Shown here one piece after another: positions 50,501 through 62,974 of a stretch of DNA of 64,000 nucleotides. Numbering within the stretch: the first letter of the stretch is position 1; each line of letters starts with the position of its first letter. The position numbers and the translations under genes were made by a program. This DNA comes from Onchocerca volvulus (taxonomy: Eukaryota > Nematoda > Chromadorea > Rhabditida > Onchocercidae). The notes beneath the pieces are model-generated. The model did not search any database and was not told where the DNA came from. It worked only from the letters and a program-made list of their open reading frames with translations. Location of the stretch: positions 9,473,459 through 9,537,458 of the forward strand of contig HG738137.1 of assembly GCA_000499405.2 (NCBI GenBank). Reading direction: 5' to 3'.

Positions 50501-53500
50501 AAATCTCTAATAACTGTATAATATTAAAGATTGGATATACTTGTCGAGAAATTTTTGTTTCAGAATTCATTGACACCATTACATCTTGCCGCCAAAGAAG
50601 GTCATATCGAAATTATTCGTTGTTTATGCTTGTTTGGTGCAAACGTTCTTCGAAAAAATAAGGTTGTCGAAGTATTTGCTTTGTAAGCTCGAAATATTTG
50701 AACTTTGCAAGGCTTTTAAAGACATATATGATATTGTATTCTTCTATTTAAAACAAAATTATCCTCCTGATCGTAGTGATGCTATCATACAATAATTCGT
50801 TAACTCCAGTAATTCTTAACGATGATAAGAGTCTTGTAATTCTAAGAGAACACTTTGAAAAAAAAAAATAGCTTTTGATTTTCAGATTTAGCGCAAAATG
50901 AATCATGTTTGTAAGGGTTTGAATAAGAAATATTTTATTTTGCAAAAATTTATAAATGTTTTTTTTTTTTCCTTTCCCTAGTTATCTGTGTTCAATTTAA
51001 GATAGACTTTTCATTTGTCATATTTTTTGCAAAGTTTCGAAAGCATACATTTATCTGTTCCTCCATTTCTTATCCTCATCCTGTTAATTCTTTCATTTCG
51101 TTCATTTTTTCCCTCATTTCTTCCCCAAAAATATTGCAAAACTTGAATAAGTTTTTAATTAACACCATTTATAAGAACAATCTTTCATTGATAAATGTAA
51201 ATTCTAGAAATAAATCCTAGTGTACTTTAAATCCAAAGTAATAAATTGAAATTCTATTGATGAAAATTTGCACTCTTAATTACATTACATATCCCCAAGA
51301 AGAGTATGTAATGAGTGTTAATTAATGAAGTAGAAAAATGAAGAATAGAAAAAGATAAGGGAATAAGTGAGAAGTAAAGATGATGGTTCTTATTTTTCAT
51401 CTCTTTTTTATATTCTCCAATAGTCCTGTGTTGAAATTTTAGCCGAAATTTCTTTTGTCCTTCTCAAGGTAGTTCTGAATAGGTGCTATGTCGTGTCATC
51501 TTTATCCTTCTCAATCCAAGGAAGGTGAAAATGTTATGAGTATTCATACAATTTTACATCCTACTCAACTTTCCTTCCCTTTAGGTTACTTTACTTCAAT
51601 TATATCTTCCTCAATTTTTAATTTTTGTTTACCTTTGTCTTTGAGCTTCATTTAATTTAATTTAATTTAATTTTTATTCCATTCATTCTATAATCAACAT
51701 TTCATCAATTTTTATTGAGAATAATAATATGCATTGAAAAGTTAGCTAAAATATTGAACGATAGTTCCTACCATTCTGATTTGATCTTTTTTTTGAAAAC
51801 TTCCTCTAATTGCAGGACGGACTTACGGCTGAAATTATCGCGCTAGCTCAAGAACATACTCAAATTGGTACACTTTTAGCGAAAATGAAATTAGTTAGTT
51901 CCTGTTTTCCATGCTCTTTATTACGATATCTTATTTTATTCGTTTTATTTATCTTCAAATTTTGCAAATATTAGATTCAAATGAAAATGGTTTTTTTCTA
52001 ATTTTAGTTTGCGAAAAGGATTACGGTACGCGTATGTTTGCTTTGTTTCTAGGATCAAACACGTGATACGTGCGTGGAGCAGTTATGTCCTTTAGAAATG
52101 TCATTACGTCGAATAAAGTTGAAAATATTCGGACATGCTGGTGTTGGTAAAACTCGATTGATATGTTCCCTTCAGAGTGGTAGCATGATTGGATCCATAA
52201 TTGGTGCTGTTCAGCGACGTTTCTCGGATAATCCATCTCCTTCCTCCTCAACGACTGCATCTAATCCTTCGCAAGGTTATTCATCTTAGTTAGCTTAGAT
52301 TTCGGTATGAGTTAGACCTAATTAGATTAACCAGGTCTATTATAAGAAAGTTATTTTTGTGGGATTTCAAAATCTAAAATCAGTGCATCATATTCTTACA
52401 TGTAGTCGAAGTAGCCTGAATTCGTTATGCACTTTTTTCTAGATGAAGGGATCCATTCATTTGATGATTCAATGGAATCAAATAATAACATGAAAGGTAG
52501 TCGAAAGCGGATGGTACCACACTCGCAATATACTCGTGGAATTGATGTACAGAATGTCACATTTCAAGGTACTAATTAAAGCAATATTTTTGAATTTATT
52601 GCATCAATTTGATAAATTTTTAATAGATAAAAATGTTTTCCTCATTTTCTGTGTTTTCATTTTAGGTTTAAATAAAATTTTATATTTATCTTTGGTTTTG
52701 AAATTATTATGGAATATTATTGATTAGAAAATGAGATTGGGGTATAGCGAATTAAGAATCAGCAAAATATATTAATTGATGGTAAAATCATAGTTCGAAA
52801 GAGTTTTTTTTTGCTTTTTTAAATTTGATTTTAAAATAATGAGATGCTTTAGGATGTGGTGAATTTTCGGTTTGGGAATTTGGTGGTTACGAACCGTATC
52901 ACATGGCGTACGATCATTTCGTTGGCAATACTGATTGTATTCATGTAATTGTATATCGTTGTACCGATCCGACAGAAATACAATACAAACAAGTGCTTTA
53001 CTGGATGAACTTCTTGAAGGGACGGGTCACTCCAAGTGAACCAATTGGACATTGCGGGATCATTTCACGAAGGAGCAAGGTGATAATCACTTCATAAAAA
53101 CGATATTTTATTACAGGATAGAGAGATAGAAGTGAATTCCTTAATTCCAAAGTAGTATTATTGATTAAATTTTAGTTATTTTCATTTTAGTTTAATGAAA
53201 TCCTATAGTCATTATCAGAAGTACCAATTAGTCAGGCATGATATAGCTTGAAATTGAGTACTTTCATAATTTCTTATTCTATAAAATTTTAAGGCATGAG
53301 ATGTTTGATTTTTTTTTATATCCAAGGACAAAAAATTAAGTTGTACCAAATTCTGCTAGAATGATTTTAGCATCGGGATTTTGTATGTTAAGAAAATTTT
53401 GGCTTTGAAATATCGCATTGTTATTGTATGTATGCATATAGGTAATAATAATTGGTAGTCACGCAACATCAGCACTTTTCCCGCAACGGAACAATGATGG

Positions 53501-56500
53501 TGATTACATTTCATCGGATGGTGACGCAATGCTGAAAACTATTCGATTACGTTTCCAAACACACTTTGATATACATGATCAATTGATTCTACTCAATTCA
53601 ACTCAAAGTAATTGTCCAGGTACTCTTTTTTTTTTTTCAATTTGAAGTTTTAAACAAAAATATTTTTCATATACCATGTATCACAGACATTTCAAGGAAA
53701 TATTGCAATTTTTTTGTTTAAAATATGAATATACCGATAAGATAACTTCATTCAGTGTGACCAAATTAGATGCTGAAGACTTAAAAGTAAAAAAGATTAT
53801 GAGTGAGCGATATGATATATTGTTTGATAGAAATTGGAATTAATGGGAAGTAATAAACATTTAATTATTTCAAAACATTTATTACTCATTTATAGGGATG
53901 AAATCATTCAAAACGTATCTTTCAAAAGCACGCGAATCCATACTTTCAGTAAGTCAACACTTATTATTTCGATCGATGTTTAGGAGTATCGCAATATCAC
54001 TTCGAAAATTTCCATATCGTATATGCGATTCTCTTGGTATGAAAAGCGTATTGTAATGAATGACAGAAAAATAGATAAATTACCTAAATTTATTACCCAA
54101 AACTTCTCAGTCATCATTCGGCAATCGGTCTGTTTGTTTCGTGAAATTATTTATCAATAAATGCAAATTACTTTATTTGTAGGGATTGCAAAAGCCTTTA
54201 GGCTTATTGGATGCGACAGTACAATACCTTGCTGGTGTACGCAAGCAGCATGCTTCCTTTCCGGTGATAACATGGCCTCATTTCACTACTTTGATTCGAA
54301 ATGAAGTAAATTCATTGGCGGCTGATAATCATTGCAGGCAGTTAATCCAACAACTACAACTTATTGGCGAAGTTGGCATTTTTTTGTTGAGAGAAATTTT
54401 TGAGAAAAAAAAATTACTGATTCTTTGGTATGAAGTAAGAATTCACATAAATTTGCTTGTTTTTGCGCTTACTATTCTTGCATGATTAGTTTGAAAATCA
54501 TTTATTGCGATGATAGAGGATGATTTATTCGAGAATTATATAGTTTAAAAAAAAAAAAAAAAAAAGAGTCAGTTTCCTTAAAAATAGGATTTGAATCATT
54601 TTAGGTCGTTTATCTACGAGATGAGGTATCAGAATTAGATTATGTCGTACTGTCACCGGAATGGCTTGGTACCCATATACTCGGCAATCTCCTATCCGCG
54701 GAATTCTTATCACGTTGTCACATGAATGGTTGCTATTCTACCGATGACTTTGCATCGATTTATCCGGAAATCGCAGATCCAGCCGATTTACTACGGATTT
54801 TGGATACACTGCAACTTTGTACGTCCACTGATTCCGGTAGCGAAGCAGAATATGAATTCCCAGCCTTTAATATTTTGGATCCGCCCAAGTAAATTTTCAA
54901 TAATTTCTAATAAATTGATTGTTTGATTTCCAAAGATATATTTATTTCTCTGAATAGAACTATTAATGAAGTTACTTTTAGAATGCAGTCGATGAGGCTA
55001 AATTAATTTATCGCATTAATTCCAATGCCTAATTAAATTTTGCAATGAGAACCTTTTTTTTTCAGTTAATGAATTACATTTGCTTATTTCTCATTTTACT
55101 CATCACCTTAGAAATTCTTCAAAATTCTGATCTCTATTCTTCAGCTCAAACATTTGAAATCTTTTTTTTTTCTTTTTTTTTTTCAGTTTTAATTTATGAT
55201 CATATTAAGTAAATTTTAGAGATATTTGGCAACGAGATCGGCCGACATATGTTTATGGTGGTGTGCGGGTTTTACCAATGCGTGGAATGGAACGTTCACT
55301 TCAGAGTACTTTTCCGCGGATACAAGTAGCGCTACGTCGGTCGATGCATGATTTTCAGGTCAATAATTTTATTTATATTGCATTTGTTGTTGAATTTCCA
55401 ATATTAGATCTGAGCCTAAATCCATTTAGTTTTTTTATTTATATATGAATTGATGAAATTTGAAATATTCAGAAAATCAAGTCTTCAATGATTGCATAGA
55501 ATTGTTGAATTTCATAGATGCTTAGCGTAAAGCTTCCAGTTGTGTTACTGGATTGGTACCATAAATGTTTGTATACTTCATCTTATAAGATATCATTAGT
55601 TTTTAGGATCCAATGGATGCAGATTTGGTGCAATGGAACGGTTGCAGTAAGATGAGCTCTTTACAGATGGAAGCGTTGATTCGTTTACACGGTGATGCAG
55701 TCGAAATTCAAGTGCGCGGTCCACCTGAAATAGCCACATCGTGCTTTTATTTCCTGGAGGATGTAACGAATCTTGTGGAACAAACAGCTCAAGAAGTAGC
55801 ACCGGGCATTTCGCTTGAACGACACTTCCTTTCTCCTAAACATCTAAAAGTAAAAATCATACTTATGTTTGGGATCCTTTTAGGTTACTATCCTGATAAT
55901 TCAAAGACAGGTTTTTGGCGCTCTTCAACGAGATACGCTCAAGATGCATTAATGAAATGAATCCATGCAACAAAATTCGTCTTCAATCTATTAATCTTAG
56001 GCTCATTTCAAATTTATTTGAAGTTGTCCTTATTTATTTTTACTGATGACTTAGCTGATTGATGAATTTTGGAGTGCTTAATGTTTAATTGAAATTCGTG
56101 TCGTGTCATACTTGATGCCATTCGTTCATTCATCATCAGTCTGGAATGTGTCATTTCATTTTCTCTTCAAAAGATATTCAATAAGATTTTGTGAAGAAAT
56201 GTCAGTCTAATGATCTGTATGACTCAAATATCATATTTGAGGAACATTTCGTGAATCCAGCAGTTTATGCTCCCGAAACAATCATGGCGATGCAACAGGC
56301 AGAATCATTAACCATCCGTAATAATCAGGAAGGCGATGAGCTATTCACGGATGTTGTTTGTTTTGGATCACGGACTGTAGCTGCTCTATTGACACTTGGT
56401 ATCGATGTTGGAGTTGCACAACTACAACTTGCATCTCGTTGCGAACTTGCTGCTCTTTTGGATCCTTCAGATGCCATGGGCAGAGATTGGTTGGTTCTGT

Positions 56501-57012
56501 TGAAATTTGTTAAAAAAAACTTCTTATTTAAGCAAATTTTACTCACAGCAAATTGATTTAACCATAATATAATCAGTTTCATTTTCAGGTCTATCCTTGC
56601 AGTAAAATTAAATCTCACTGATCAGTTGCCGGAAGTAGATTCGACGGGACAGAGTCTCTCGAGAACTGATCAACTCTTAGCGGAATGGGCTTTGCAGTGT
56701 CCACTGACTGCAACCGTTGGTCGATTATGTACCGTCCTAGAGGAACTTGGAAGACAGGATGCTCGAGATGCGCTTTACAGGTTTCATTTCATTCCTTAAT
56801 TCTGAATGAGGAATTTTTACAAACCGTATTTCAAGCGAAAGTCGAAATTTAACATTCTTATGAATACGTTTTGCAGAACTGTACCGCTTTATTTGTTTGC
56901 TCCATTGGATGAGCAACAGATGATACACTTGACAGAATACGGTGATTCGGGTGTGGTTTCTTCAACGCAGTCAACTACCGATCCACGCTCCGCTTCAACT
57001 CTTTCACGATAA
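32568..57012 (+). CDS. dapk-1: Death-associated protein kinase (DAPK family), complete 29-exon model
   Basis: Ca2+/calmodulin-regulated Ser/Thr kinase with ankyrin repeats, ROC-COR GTPase module and death domain. Exons: 32568-32689, 33140-33364, 34499-34637, 35073-35196, 35543-35618, 35987-36188, 37157-37240, 38337-38444, 39053-39160, 39455-39655, 40078-40176, 40292-40390, 46349-46447, 47872-47970, 48320-48418, 50564-50662, 51816-51893, 52053-52275, 52443-52568, 52853-53079, 53442-53619, 53896-53948, 54183-54371, 54605-54888, 55220-55358, 55607-55849, 56206-56489, 56589-56780, 56877-57012. Total 4,335 nt, 1,444 residues, close to human DAPK1. Kinase: ELGNGQFAVV loop, AAKFIKKRR with the DAPK basic loop, HLDIKPEN, DFGLSR, GTPEFVAPE. 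The calmodulin-type segment is in exons 7-8. Eight or more ankyrin repeats follow, then P-loop GHAGVGKT in exon 18, COR in exons 20-26, and a death domain ending ASTLSR. The exon 23 donor is uncertain (54371 or 54434). Confidence 0.93.
40201..40219. repeat. Poly-T tract at intron 11 of dapk-1
   Basis: A run of T residues in the short intron between the first two 99-nt ankyrin exons. It is typical of the many T-runs in introns here and is listed because it can confuse exon calls. Confidence 0.7.
41185..41240. repeat. Perfect tandem duplication of a 28-bp unit
   Basis: 41185-41212 is repeated exactly at 41213-41240 (unit TTTTTTCTTAATAGATAAAT plus eight bases). It lies in dapk-1 intron 12, with no coding context. 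Confidence 0.9.
44076..44161. repeat. 24-bp tandem repeat, about 3.6 copies
   Basis: GAAGTAATTTT(AT/GC)G..GCGTTGTTC recurs with period 24, 24 and 23 before a partial last copy. The first two units, read in the open frame from 43983, encode the octapeptide EVILWALF / EVILRALF; the third has lost one base. It lies in dapk-1 intron 12. Confidence 0.85.
44341..44460 (+). other. Candidate alternative first exon of dapk-1
   Basis: Forty codons from ATG to a GTTAGT donor, a donor sequence also used by dapk-1 exons 5 and 17. The frame ends in phase 0, exactly what the next exon (46349, DGETALHCAAARGH) needs. The translation is well mixed (MSISIVSSPACSRLTPITTK then VVTDMDQDWDQYCGSTT), and the frame is open about 105 nt upstream. 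If used, the product would lack the kinase, calmodulin segment and first ankyrin repeats but keep the remaining ankyrin repeats, ROC-COR and death domain. This is inference from frame and splice signals only. An unrelated chance ORF remains possible. Confidence 0.35.
46085..46112. repeat. (TG)n microsatellite
   Basis: Short TG run with one T-rich interruption, in dapk-1 intron 12 about 240 bp before exon 13. Confidence 0.85.
51651..51674. repeat. (TTTAA)n pentamer repeat
   Basis: Nearly five perfect TTTAA units in dapk-1 intron 16. Confidence 0.8.
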
Positions 57013-57016
57013 TAAA
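57011..57016 (+). terminator. Putative polyadenylation signal overlapping the dapk-1 stop
   Basis: AATAAA formed by the TAA stop and the next TAA/A. A more usual position is offered by another AATAAA at 57381-57386. Which one is used cannot be told from sequence. Confidence 0.3.
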
Positions 57017-57386
57017 GAAGATGTAGGTCTTGTTTGATATCGAATTGATTAAATGAATTACTATTGATTTTTATGAATTCCAGGAGCTTCTATGTTATCT
57101 GTCTTATTTTTTAAGTTGTCCATTGTAATTATGATTATGTGATTTTTTTGTTGTTATCTTCTTAATGTTCGATAGGATGGAAAGGTCATTCTTGCTTGAA
57201 TTTCAATCTCGTTACAGATTCATCAATTCAATTGATTTTATTCATCTTTATAATCTTAATCTTTACCTGAGAAATTCAATTAAATCTTGCGACTTATGTT
57301 CATAATGTAAAAAGATAACTTTTGAAAGCTGTTCTTTGTCATTTCTACTATAATGCAGTCAAATGGATTTCCATGGTACTAATAAA

Positions 57387-59594
57387 TTTTGAGAATTTTT
57401 TATGCAGCAAGGCCTTAATTCATTTATTTTAAGGTTTTTTTCAAATGGTTCTATTCCTTCTCTCGTGTCTCCTCAATTGTTTCGCTTCATTTTTTTTTCT
57501 TTTATGATCAATTTATTGGCGTATTCGTTGGTATTGCAAATTTCTCACTGCTCTGAAAGTGCAAAATTGTAGCAAATTCAAAAAGGAAAAAATTTGAAGT
57601 TACAGGAAATCTCGATTGTTTCTTTCGAGAAATTATTATTTTTTCGGATTACTGATGCGCTGCAAAGATATTCTTTATTTGCTTTACGAGTGATTCTGAA
57701 AGCAATGTTCAATCCATACATGAATGTATTATATTGATTAATTTTTCGAATTGAAATATCATGCTTTGCCAAAATATAACATTGATCGCAATATTCCAGT
57801 AGATCATTCGACGTGATAAAGTATGCCGCGCTGCATTGATAACACGATATAATCATATGACAAAAAGCAGAAAGATGACTGATTTGAAACTAGTCAATAC
57901 CTCACTTCTTGTTCAGCGTTTTGATTATTTTATTAAATCTTGCATTGCGTATTAGTAGTTAAACGATTTCTAATTAATTTCGGATCTCCATTACGTAAGT
58001 TTCATCGGAAGTTTCAAATCAAGGATTTGCTTGGATTTTCATACCTTCATCTCCTCCTTTTTTAAATCTATTATTATATAATTAGTGATTTTTCATCAAA
58101 TTGATAGTACTATTCTGTAGAGTTGGTTCTTTTCTGTCAATAACAACCATTATCATTTGATTTTTTTTTTTTTCTTTTTTTTTTGAGTTAAATCTCTTAA
58201 TTTTATACTGTATCGCCCAACATTCATTCACTACTATTATCATTTTATATTGCGGGTTTCCTTCTTTTTAATTCCCATATCCAGTACTTGTATTATTTTA
58301 AGTTCAATTTCCGATACTTGTGCTATTATTTCATGATCATTTTGTTTATTTTGGTATAATGAAAAAAATTAAGAAAAATAGTTCAACTTGTCGCATTGAT
58401 TTTTGTTCTTTCCTGTTTCACTTTATATCATTTTTTTTATTTTCTTTATTTTCAGATTTTCTCTATATATGTGTGCAATAACAGCAATACCTTTCTTTAT
58501 GTTTCTCAGTAAGCAAGAACATAGGCAGTTTTCAGTTCACAGCCTTATCTTATCACAAAAGCAAGTTTTCACTTGTTGGTACGTACCAAACTAAAATTAA
58601 CCTCAGCCAAGTTTCTAGGCTCAAATTTCCTTGGTTTGATTTTCTGATCCATTGTTGAATATCTGTGTGGTTTTTTACTTTTAATTCAATACTTATTCGG
58701 AAGCGTTTTTTGAATCGTGAAGCACATTCGAAATATTCAAATAAATAGTTAGGATTGATTCTTTAGGCGATACAATAGATTGATGTCAGGAAAAGCAAAA
58801 CCTGAAATGAATCTATTTCAAGTTCTGTTTTTCCGAACCAAAATAGATTATCCATTACAAAGAATCAGACAATGAAGAGATTCATAAATGAATTGTACAA
58901 ATGAAAATATCTTGTAATGCAATATTTCTCGATTTCAACATTCAAAAATCAATTAGTTCATTTGAAAATGAAACCGAGAACATACATGTATGAAAGAAAA
59001 ACAAGAAATTTTTAAATGGAATGACAAAAATTGGGGTCAAACGAAGCATCTATTGTTTCATCGCTTGAATTACTTGTGGCGGTATGAGAGATAATGCTAG
59101 GTGTTTTCACATCTCGTCGAGATTCTTCTTCACTGCAACAAATCTTCGATTGATTATCAACACTGTAACAAATCTTAGATGTGAAATCCTTGTAGATTCT
59201 TCATCTATCAAATTTTCTCTTCTCGGAAGAGTTAAATTCCAGAATTATTCCAAGAAACCGCAGAACGAGGGATGAACATGTTAGTATTCATTCAATTCTT
59301 TGCATCAAGTGCGAAAAGCAGGTATAGAACTTATCACTAATGTAGAGCATATTGTACCTAATTACTCTGTGCTATCGCCGAAAAAGAGGTCTCTAATTAA
59401 TTGACCTTTCTAGCGGAGGCATTTCCTCTACAGTTTTGTTGTATGATGGAGATTCGTCCATTGATATGAGGATTAAAAGTAGAAGACCGGATGAGCATAT
59501 TGAGGATGAACAATCTCAGATGGGAATTATTTTAGATAAAATCAAATTCTTTTTTTTTTTTTGAAAATAAAGTAAGATGATGGAAGAAGTATCG
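57387..59594. other. Spacer between convergent dapk-1 and innexin genes
   Basis: About 2.2 kb with no recognised gene. A 92-codon minus-strand ORF at 57578-57856 contains CYQC and CDQC pairs but resembles no family I know. T-runs lie near 58161-58186. Confidence 0.5.
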
Positions 59595-59600
59595 TTTATT
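59595..59600 (-). terminator. Putative polyadenylation signal of the innexin gene
   Basis: TTTATT on the plus strand, read as AATAAA on the coding strand, 104 nt downstream of the innexin stop codon. Confidence 0.45.
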
Positions 59601-59703
59601 AATATTATTTGCTCATATTGGTAGTATAAATATACTTCTTATATTGAAGATTAAAATGGAGTAAAATTAGGTTTAAGATCGTTCTCGGGAAAAGTGCTAA
59701 TTT

Positions 59704-61646
59704 TTACCTTTTCTTGGCAAAAATGTCAAACAGGCGAGCAGCGATATTACTTGCAACCAATTCGCTAGCATTTTGTGTCACCAATCTTAATACCAATGTA
59801 GTGTCACCAACAAATTGCTCAGCAAATTGCTGTATGAGATTGCTTGTCATTTTTTCTTTTGGCTGCTAAAAAATCAAGTTGCATAAGATTCATCGAACAC
59901 AGATATTAAATATTACCTATCTCAAAGTTCATTAAAGAAGGAATGACTGAGAGTTTGAAGTAGGTATAAATCCCACATCTATAACAAATTCAACTTAAGA
60001 CTAACACCAAGTTTGACGAGTTCAATTAGAAATCGATAACTTGAAGTAATCGAATTTAGCACGTAAAGCCAATAGAGTAAGTTGATAATTGTCACAGTTA
60101 TAACGACAAGAAGCCACCACCATAGAGCAATGTATATCTTCTCGTTGAACATATTCGCCATCAGAACGCATTGAATAGTGTGATGATGAATGTTACCCAT
60201 AGCACGAATCTGAATTTTATCAACTTTATCATTTACTTTTTGTTGACAACATTCTAATCTATGCTACTCTGTGGAAAAGGATGACAAACCTTAAAGTCAC
60301 ACATGGTAACTCTCGGGAAAAGACCGGTATTTTGCCAGGTTTGTTGTTTCATCAATGCTTTCGTCAAATCATAACCATTTCCACCCAAATAAAGTGATAC
60401 TATCCAAAACTCAAATTTAAAAAAAAATGTACAACGTATAATACAAACAGCAAAATAATTGTTATTTGTTTGAAAGAAATTTCAAGTTGATATTCAAATC
60501 AAAAAATTAAACAGACAGAAAGTTTCTCGACATTCTTTCGATGCTGTTTCCTTTCTTGCTCTTACCTGTACTGTTGCATTTGTTACGAACAACAATTTGG
60601 TTATTAGATAGATTGTACTGAGATAAGACTGCTTGAAAATCCTGAAATTTTACATTCATTCTGCAAATTCGCTTCAGAAAGCGAATTGATCACGCTGTTA
60701 TGCATCGCAAATGATTCTGATCTCGTTGAAGACACGTTCTCGACACTATTAATTATAAATCAGATACACTAATCTGATGCATTATTTCTAGAACTATTGA
60801 AACTCTTTCCTTATTTTTTATCAACTACAATCAATTTAGTTAAAAAACATTTATCACTCCAGAATCGAAGATTTGCATGATATACCTTGCAAATATGATA
60901 AACAAGTTGTGGTTCTTCAATATCTGATGCAAATGTTTGGTTGATTTATCAGCGTGATAAATGTGACTAGCGATAGCATCTACCGTATCACGCGCCTCAT
61001 CACTACATGGATCCATTTGACGTACGCTATCCGCCATTGATATCACTGCACGCGTTTGCACATCTGCAAGAGAATTTCAGATGATTTAGCAAATAATTTT
61101 GCGGAATTTCCTCATGTTCTTTGCAGAATTAAAATCAAAAGATGGACAGATTTTTTTGTTTTATTTTGATAAAACTGCAATTATTTCGTGAAAATTAATT
61201 AGAAAAAAGGAACTTGAAGTCCAATTAAGCATTCTCCAGAAGACATGAGGTAATACAAATAACATCGCTTGAAGCATCAACGTGAATGGTACCCACTAAA
61301 ACAATTCAGATATTATCTTATTAGATAGATATGATAACATATTATTATATAATCTGTCACCAACTTGAATGGCTAAACTCCTCTCAAGCTGATTAAGATG
61401 AATGTCATCGAAGAATTATTGATATGATCATTGAGAAATGAAGATTATTACTGATAATGCTGATATTACTTGATAATAAGTAATCAATTTCTCATCACGA
61501 TGTTTTGCACTTTGTGGTATATTTTGCTCCAATGGAATATAGTAAGTATTCTCCACGAAACAGTATCCTTCCGCATATTGTTCCCACGATTTTTGTGATG
61601 CTAATTCGGCAGGCAACCAACACTGAATCGGATCACCGCCATATTC
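59704..61646 (-). CDS. Innexin (invertebrate gap-junction protein), 5'-partial
   Basis: Four-TM innexin forming gap junctions and hemichannels at the plasma membrane. Seven coding exons in coding order: 61646-61470, 61295-61214, 61063-60886, 60641-60566, 60409-60290, 60209-60006, 59865-59704. They sum to 999 nt and stay in frame (332 residues plus stop). The first visible exon opens inside extracellular loop 1 (EYGGDPIQCWLPAE...EQYAEGYCFVENTYYIP) with its two cysteines. The signature YYQWVPF starts TM2, interrupted by an intron after YYQ. Then come the cytoplasmic loop, TM3 (YLSTIYLITKLLFVTNA), loop 2 with the classic FPRVTMCDFKIRAMGN and the next Cys in TIQCVL, and TM4 (NEKIYIALWWWLL...LLYWLYV). 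The C-tail is short, ending FAKKR. The N-terminus and TM1 must lie on upstream exons beyond 64000 or in the unresolved sequence after 61646. Which innexin paralogue this is was not determined. Confidence 0.93.
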
Positions 61647-62681
61647 CTGCAAAATTCAATTTTCAAGTCTTAAATTTCATTAGGTTATCAAAATATTCCA
61701 GAAAATTATGGATTTTTGATGTATTATGGTGCTATGAGATTTTCGATCGATTGTGATACTCTTCATATCAAATTAAGTTACACTCAATTTTATTTGAATT
61801 CAATAAATTTAAGTTCACTCATATTAATTCAATTCTTGATTCTATCCATTGCTTAAAATCATCCTTTCAGGATTTTTTCTTCTTCAGTACATTTTATTGA
61901 TCTTCGATAAGTACTGGTAGTTTGTTTGAAATCTTTGAAACAATCTTACAGTCATAAATTCACATGAATCAGATTCATAACAAGCATTTTTCTTTTCGTG
62001 AATTCTATTACAGTAGGAGTTACAGAATCTTAATTACCTTTTGCTAGCCTCCTTGTTTCGTCATGACGTACAGTTAAGACTTTGGAACATCACTGAGGAC
62101 CAAATATTATTAACAGAGGCTAATTTATTCAAAAATGCGAAGTTTCGAACAAATTTTTGGTCGATATTAGTTGACAGTAGACTACTGTAATTACCTATGA
62201 TGCTTTTCCTCTAATGTCTCTCTTCCTCTCTATTCCTCTCTCTCTTTTCATAGTTCTCTATTTTTCAGTAAATTTAACTTTTTTCTTCTCCGATTAATGA
62301 GTTCAGGACAATATTTTAAGTGAAATTAATTGTAGCAAAAATAACATGGTATTGTTTGTCATTACCGTAATTATCAAAAATATAGTTGGATAAAGTGATA
62401 GTAAGGAAAAATAACATTAAGGCATCTTTGTAAGAATAAAGCACCAGGGATTCAGAAGGATTTGAAAAATGGTGTTGTGATAAAAGGACAAATAATTTAT
62501 TACTAGATACTGTAATACAGTAGCGGATCCGAAGAAGAAAAAAAGTATGACGTTTTTCGCATAAGTAAAAAACATTTTCCAAATATTGAGAGCAAGTTAA
62601 TTAAAGCGAAAACTAATAATATAAGGGAATCTAAACGAAATATAAGTTAAGCAAAGAAATAGATAAGCCAGTAAAGTCGCT
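61647..62681. other. Upstream (5') intron of the innexin, no exon recognised
   Basis: The frame of the exon ending at 61646 enters in phase 0, so at least one upstream exon encoding the N-terminus and TM1 is required. None with the expected innexin motifs was found between here and the window end. The stretch is therefore most likely intron. Confidence 0.5.
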
Positions 62682-62762
62682 GGATGAATAGGTGAATGAG
62701 AGGGATACTGTAATTTGCATTATGTAATGTTACAGTATCTCTCTCATTCACTCATTTATCCA
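62682..62762. repeat. Long imperfect hairpin (about 33-bp arms, 14-nt loop)
   Basis: The left arm 62682-62714 and right arm 62729-62762 pair almost throughout. The core GTGAATGAGAG.GATACTGTAA pairs with TTACAGTATC.CTCTCATTCAC with mainly G:U-type differences and one mismatch near the base. Possibilities are a small inverted-repeat element, a miRNA-precursor-like hairpin, or a regulatory RNA structure in the innexin 5' intron. The sequence does not decide between them. Confidence 0.75.
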
Positions 62763-62817
62763 TTCAATATTACTAAACTCTTGCATTAAAATAGTATAAA
62801 TAACAGAATAATTGTAT

Positions 62818-62843
62818 GTTTCCGATATTAGAATATCGGAAAC
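62818..62843. repeat. Perfect 12-bp palindrome with 2-nt spacer
   Basis: GTTTCCGATATT-AG-AATATCGGAAAC. It lies about 55 bp after the hairpin and about 130 bp before the bacterial-like ORF pair, so it may mark the edge of an inserted segment. Confidence 0.85.
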
Positions 62844-62974
62844 AGGAAAAATTACCGAAAAAATAAAAAAAACAAATTATGATGTAAATCGATTTTTTCC
62901 TTGCATTCATTTTTTTTTTTTTTTTTAACTGTAACTATTATATAGGTTTGAAATGCTATTTTTAGATGAAATAG

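Noticed and set aside
57578..57856. 92-codon minus-strand ORF with CxxC pairs
   Set aside because: No recognisable zinc-finger spacing or family; isolated between two convergent genes with no splice support.
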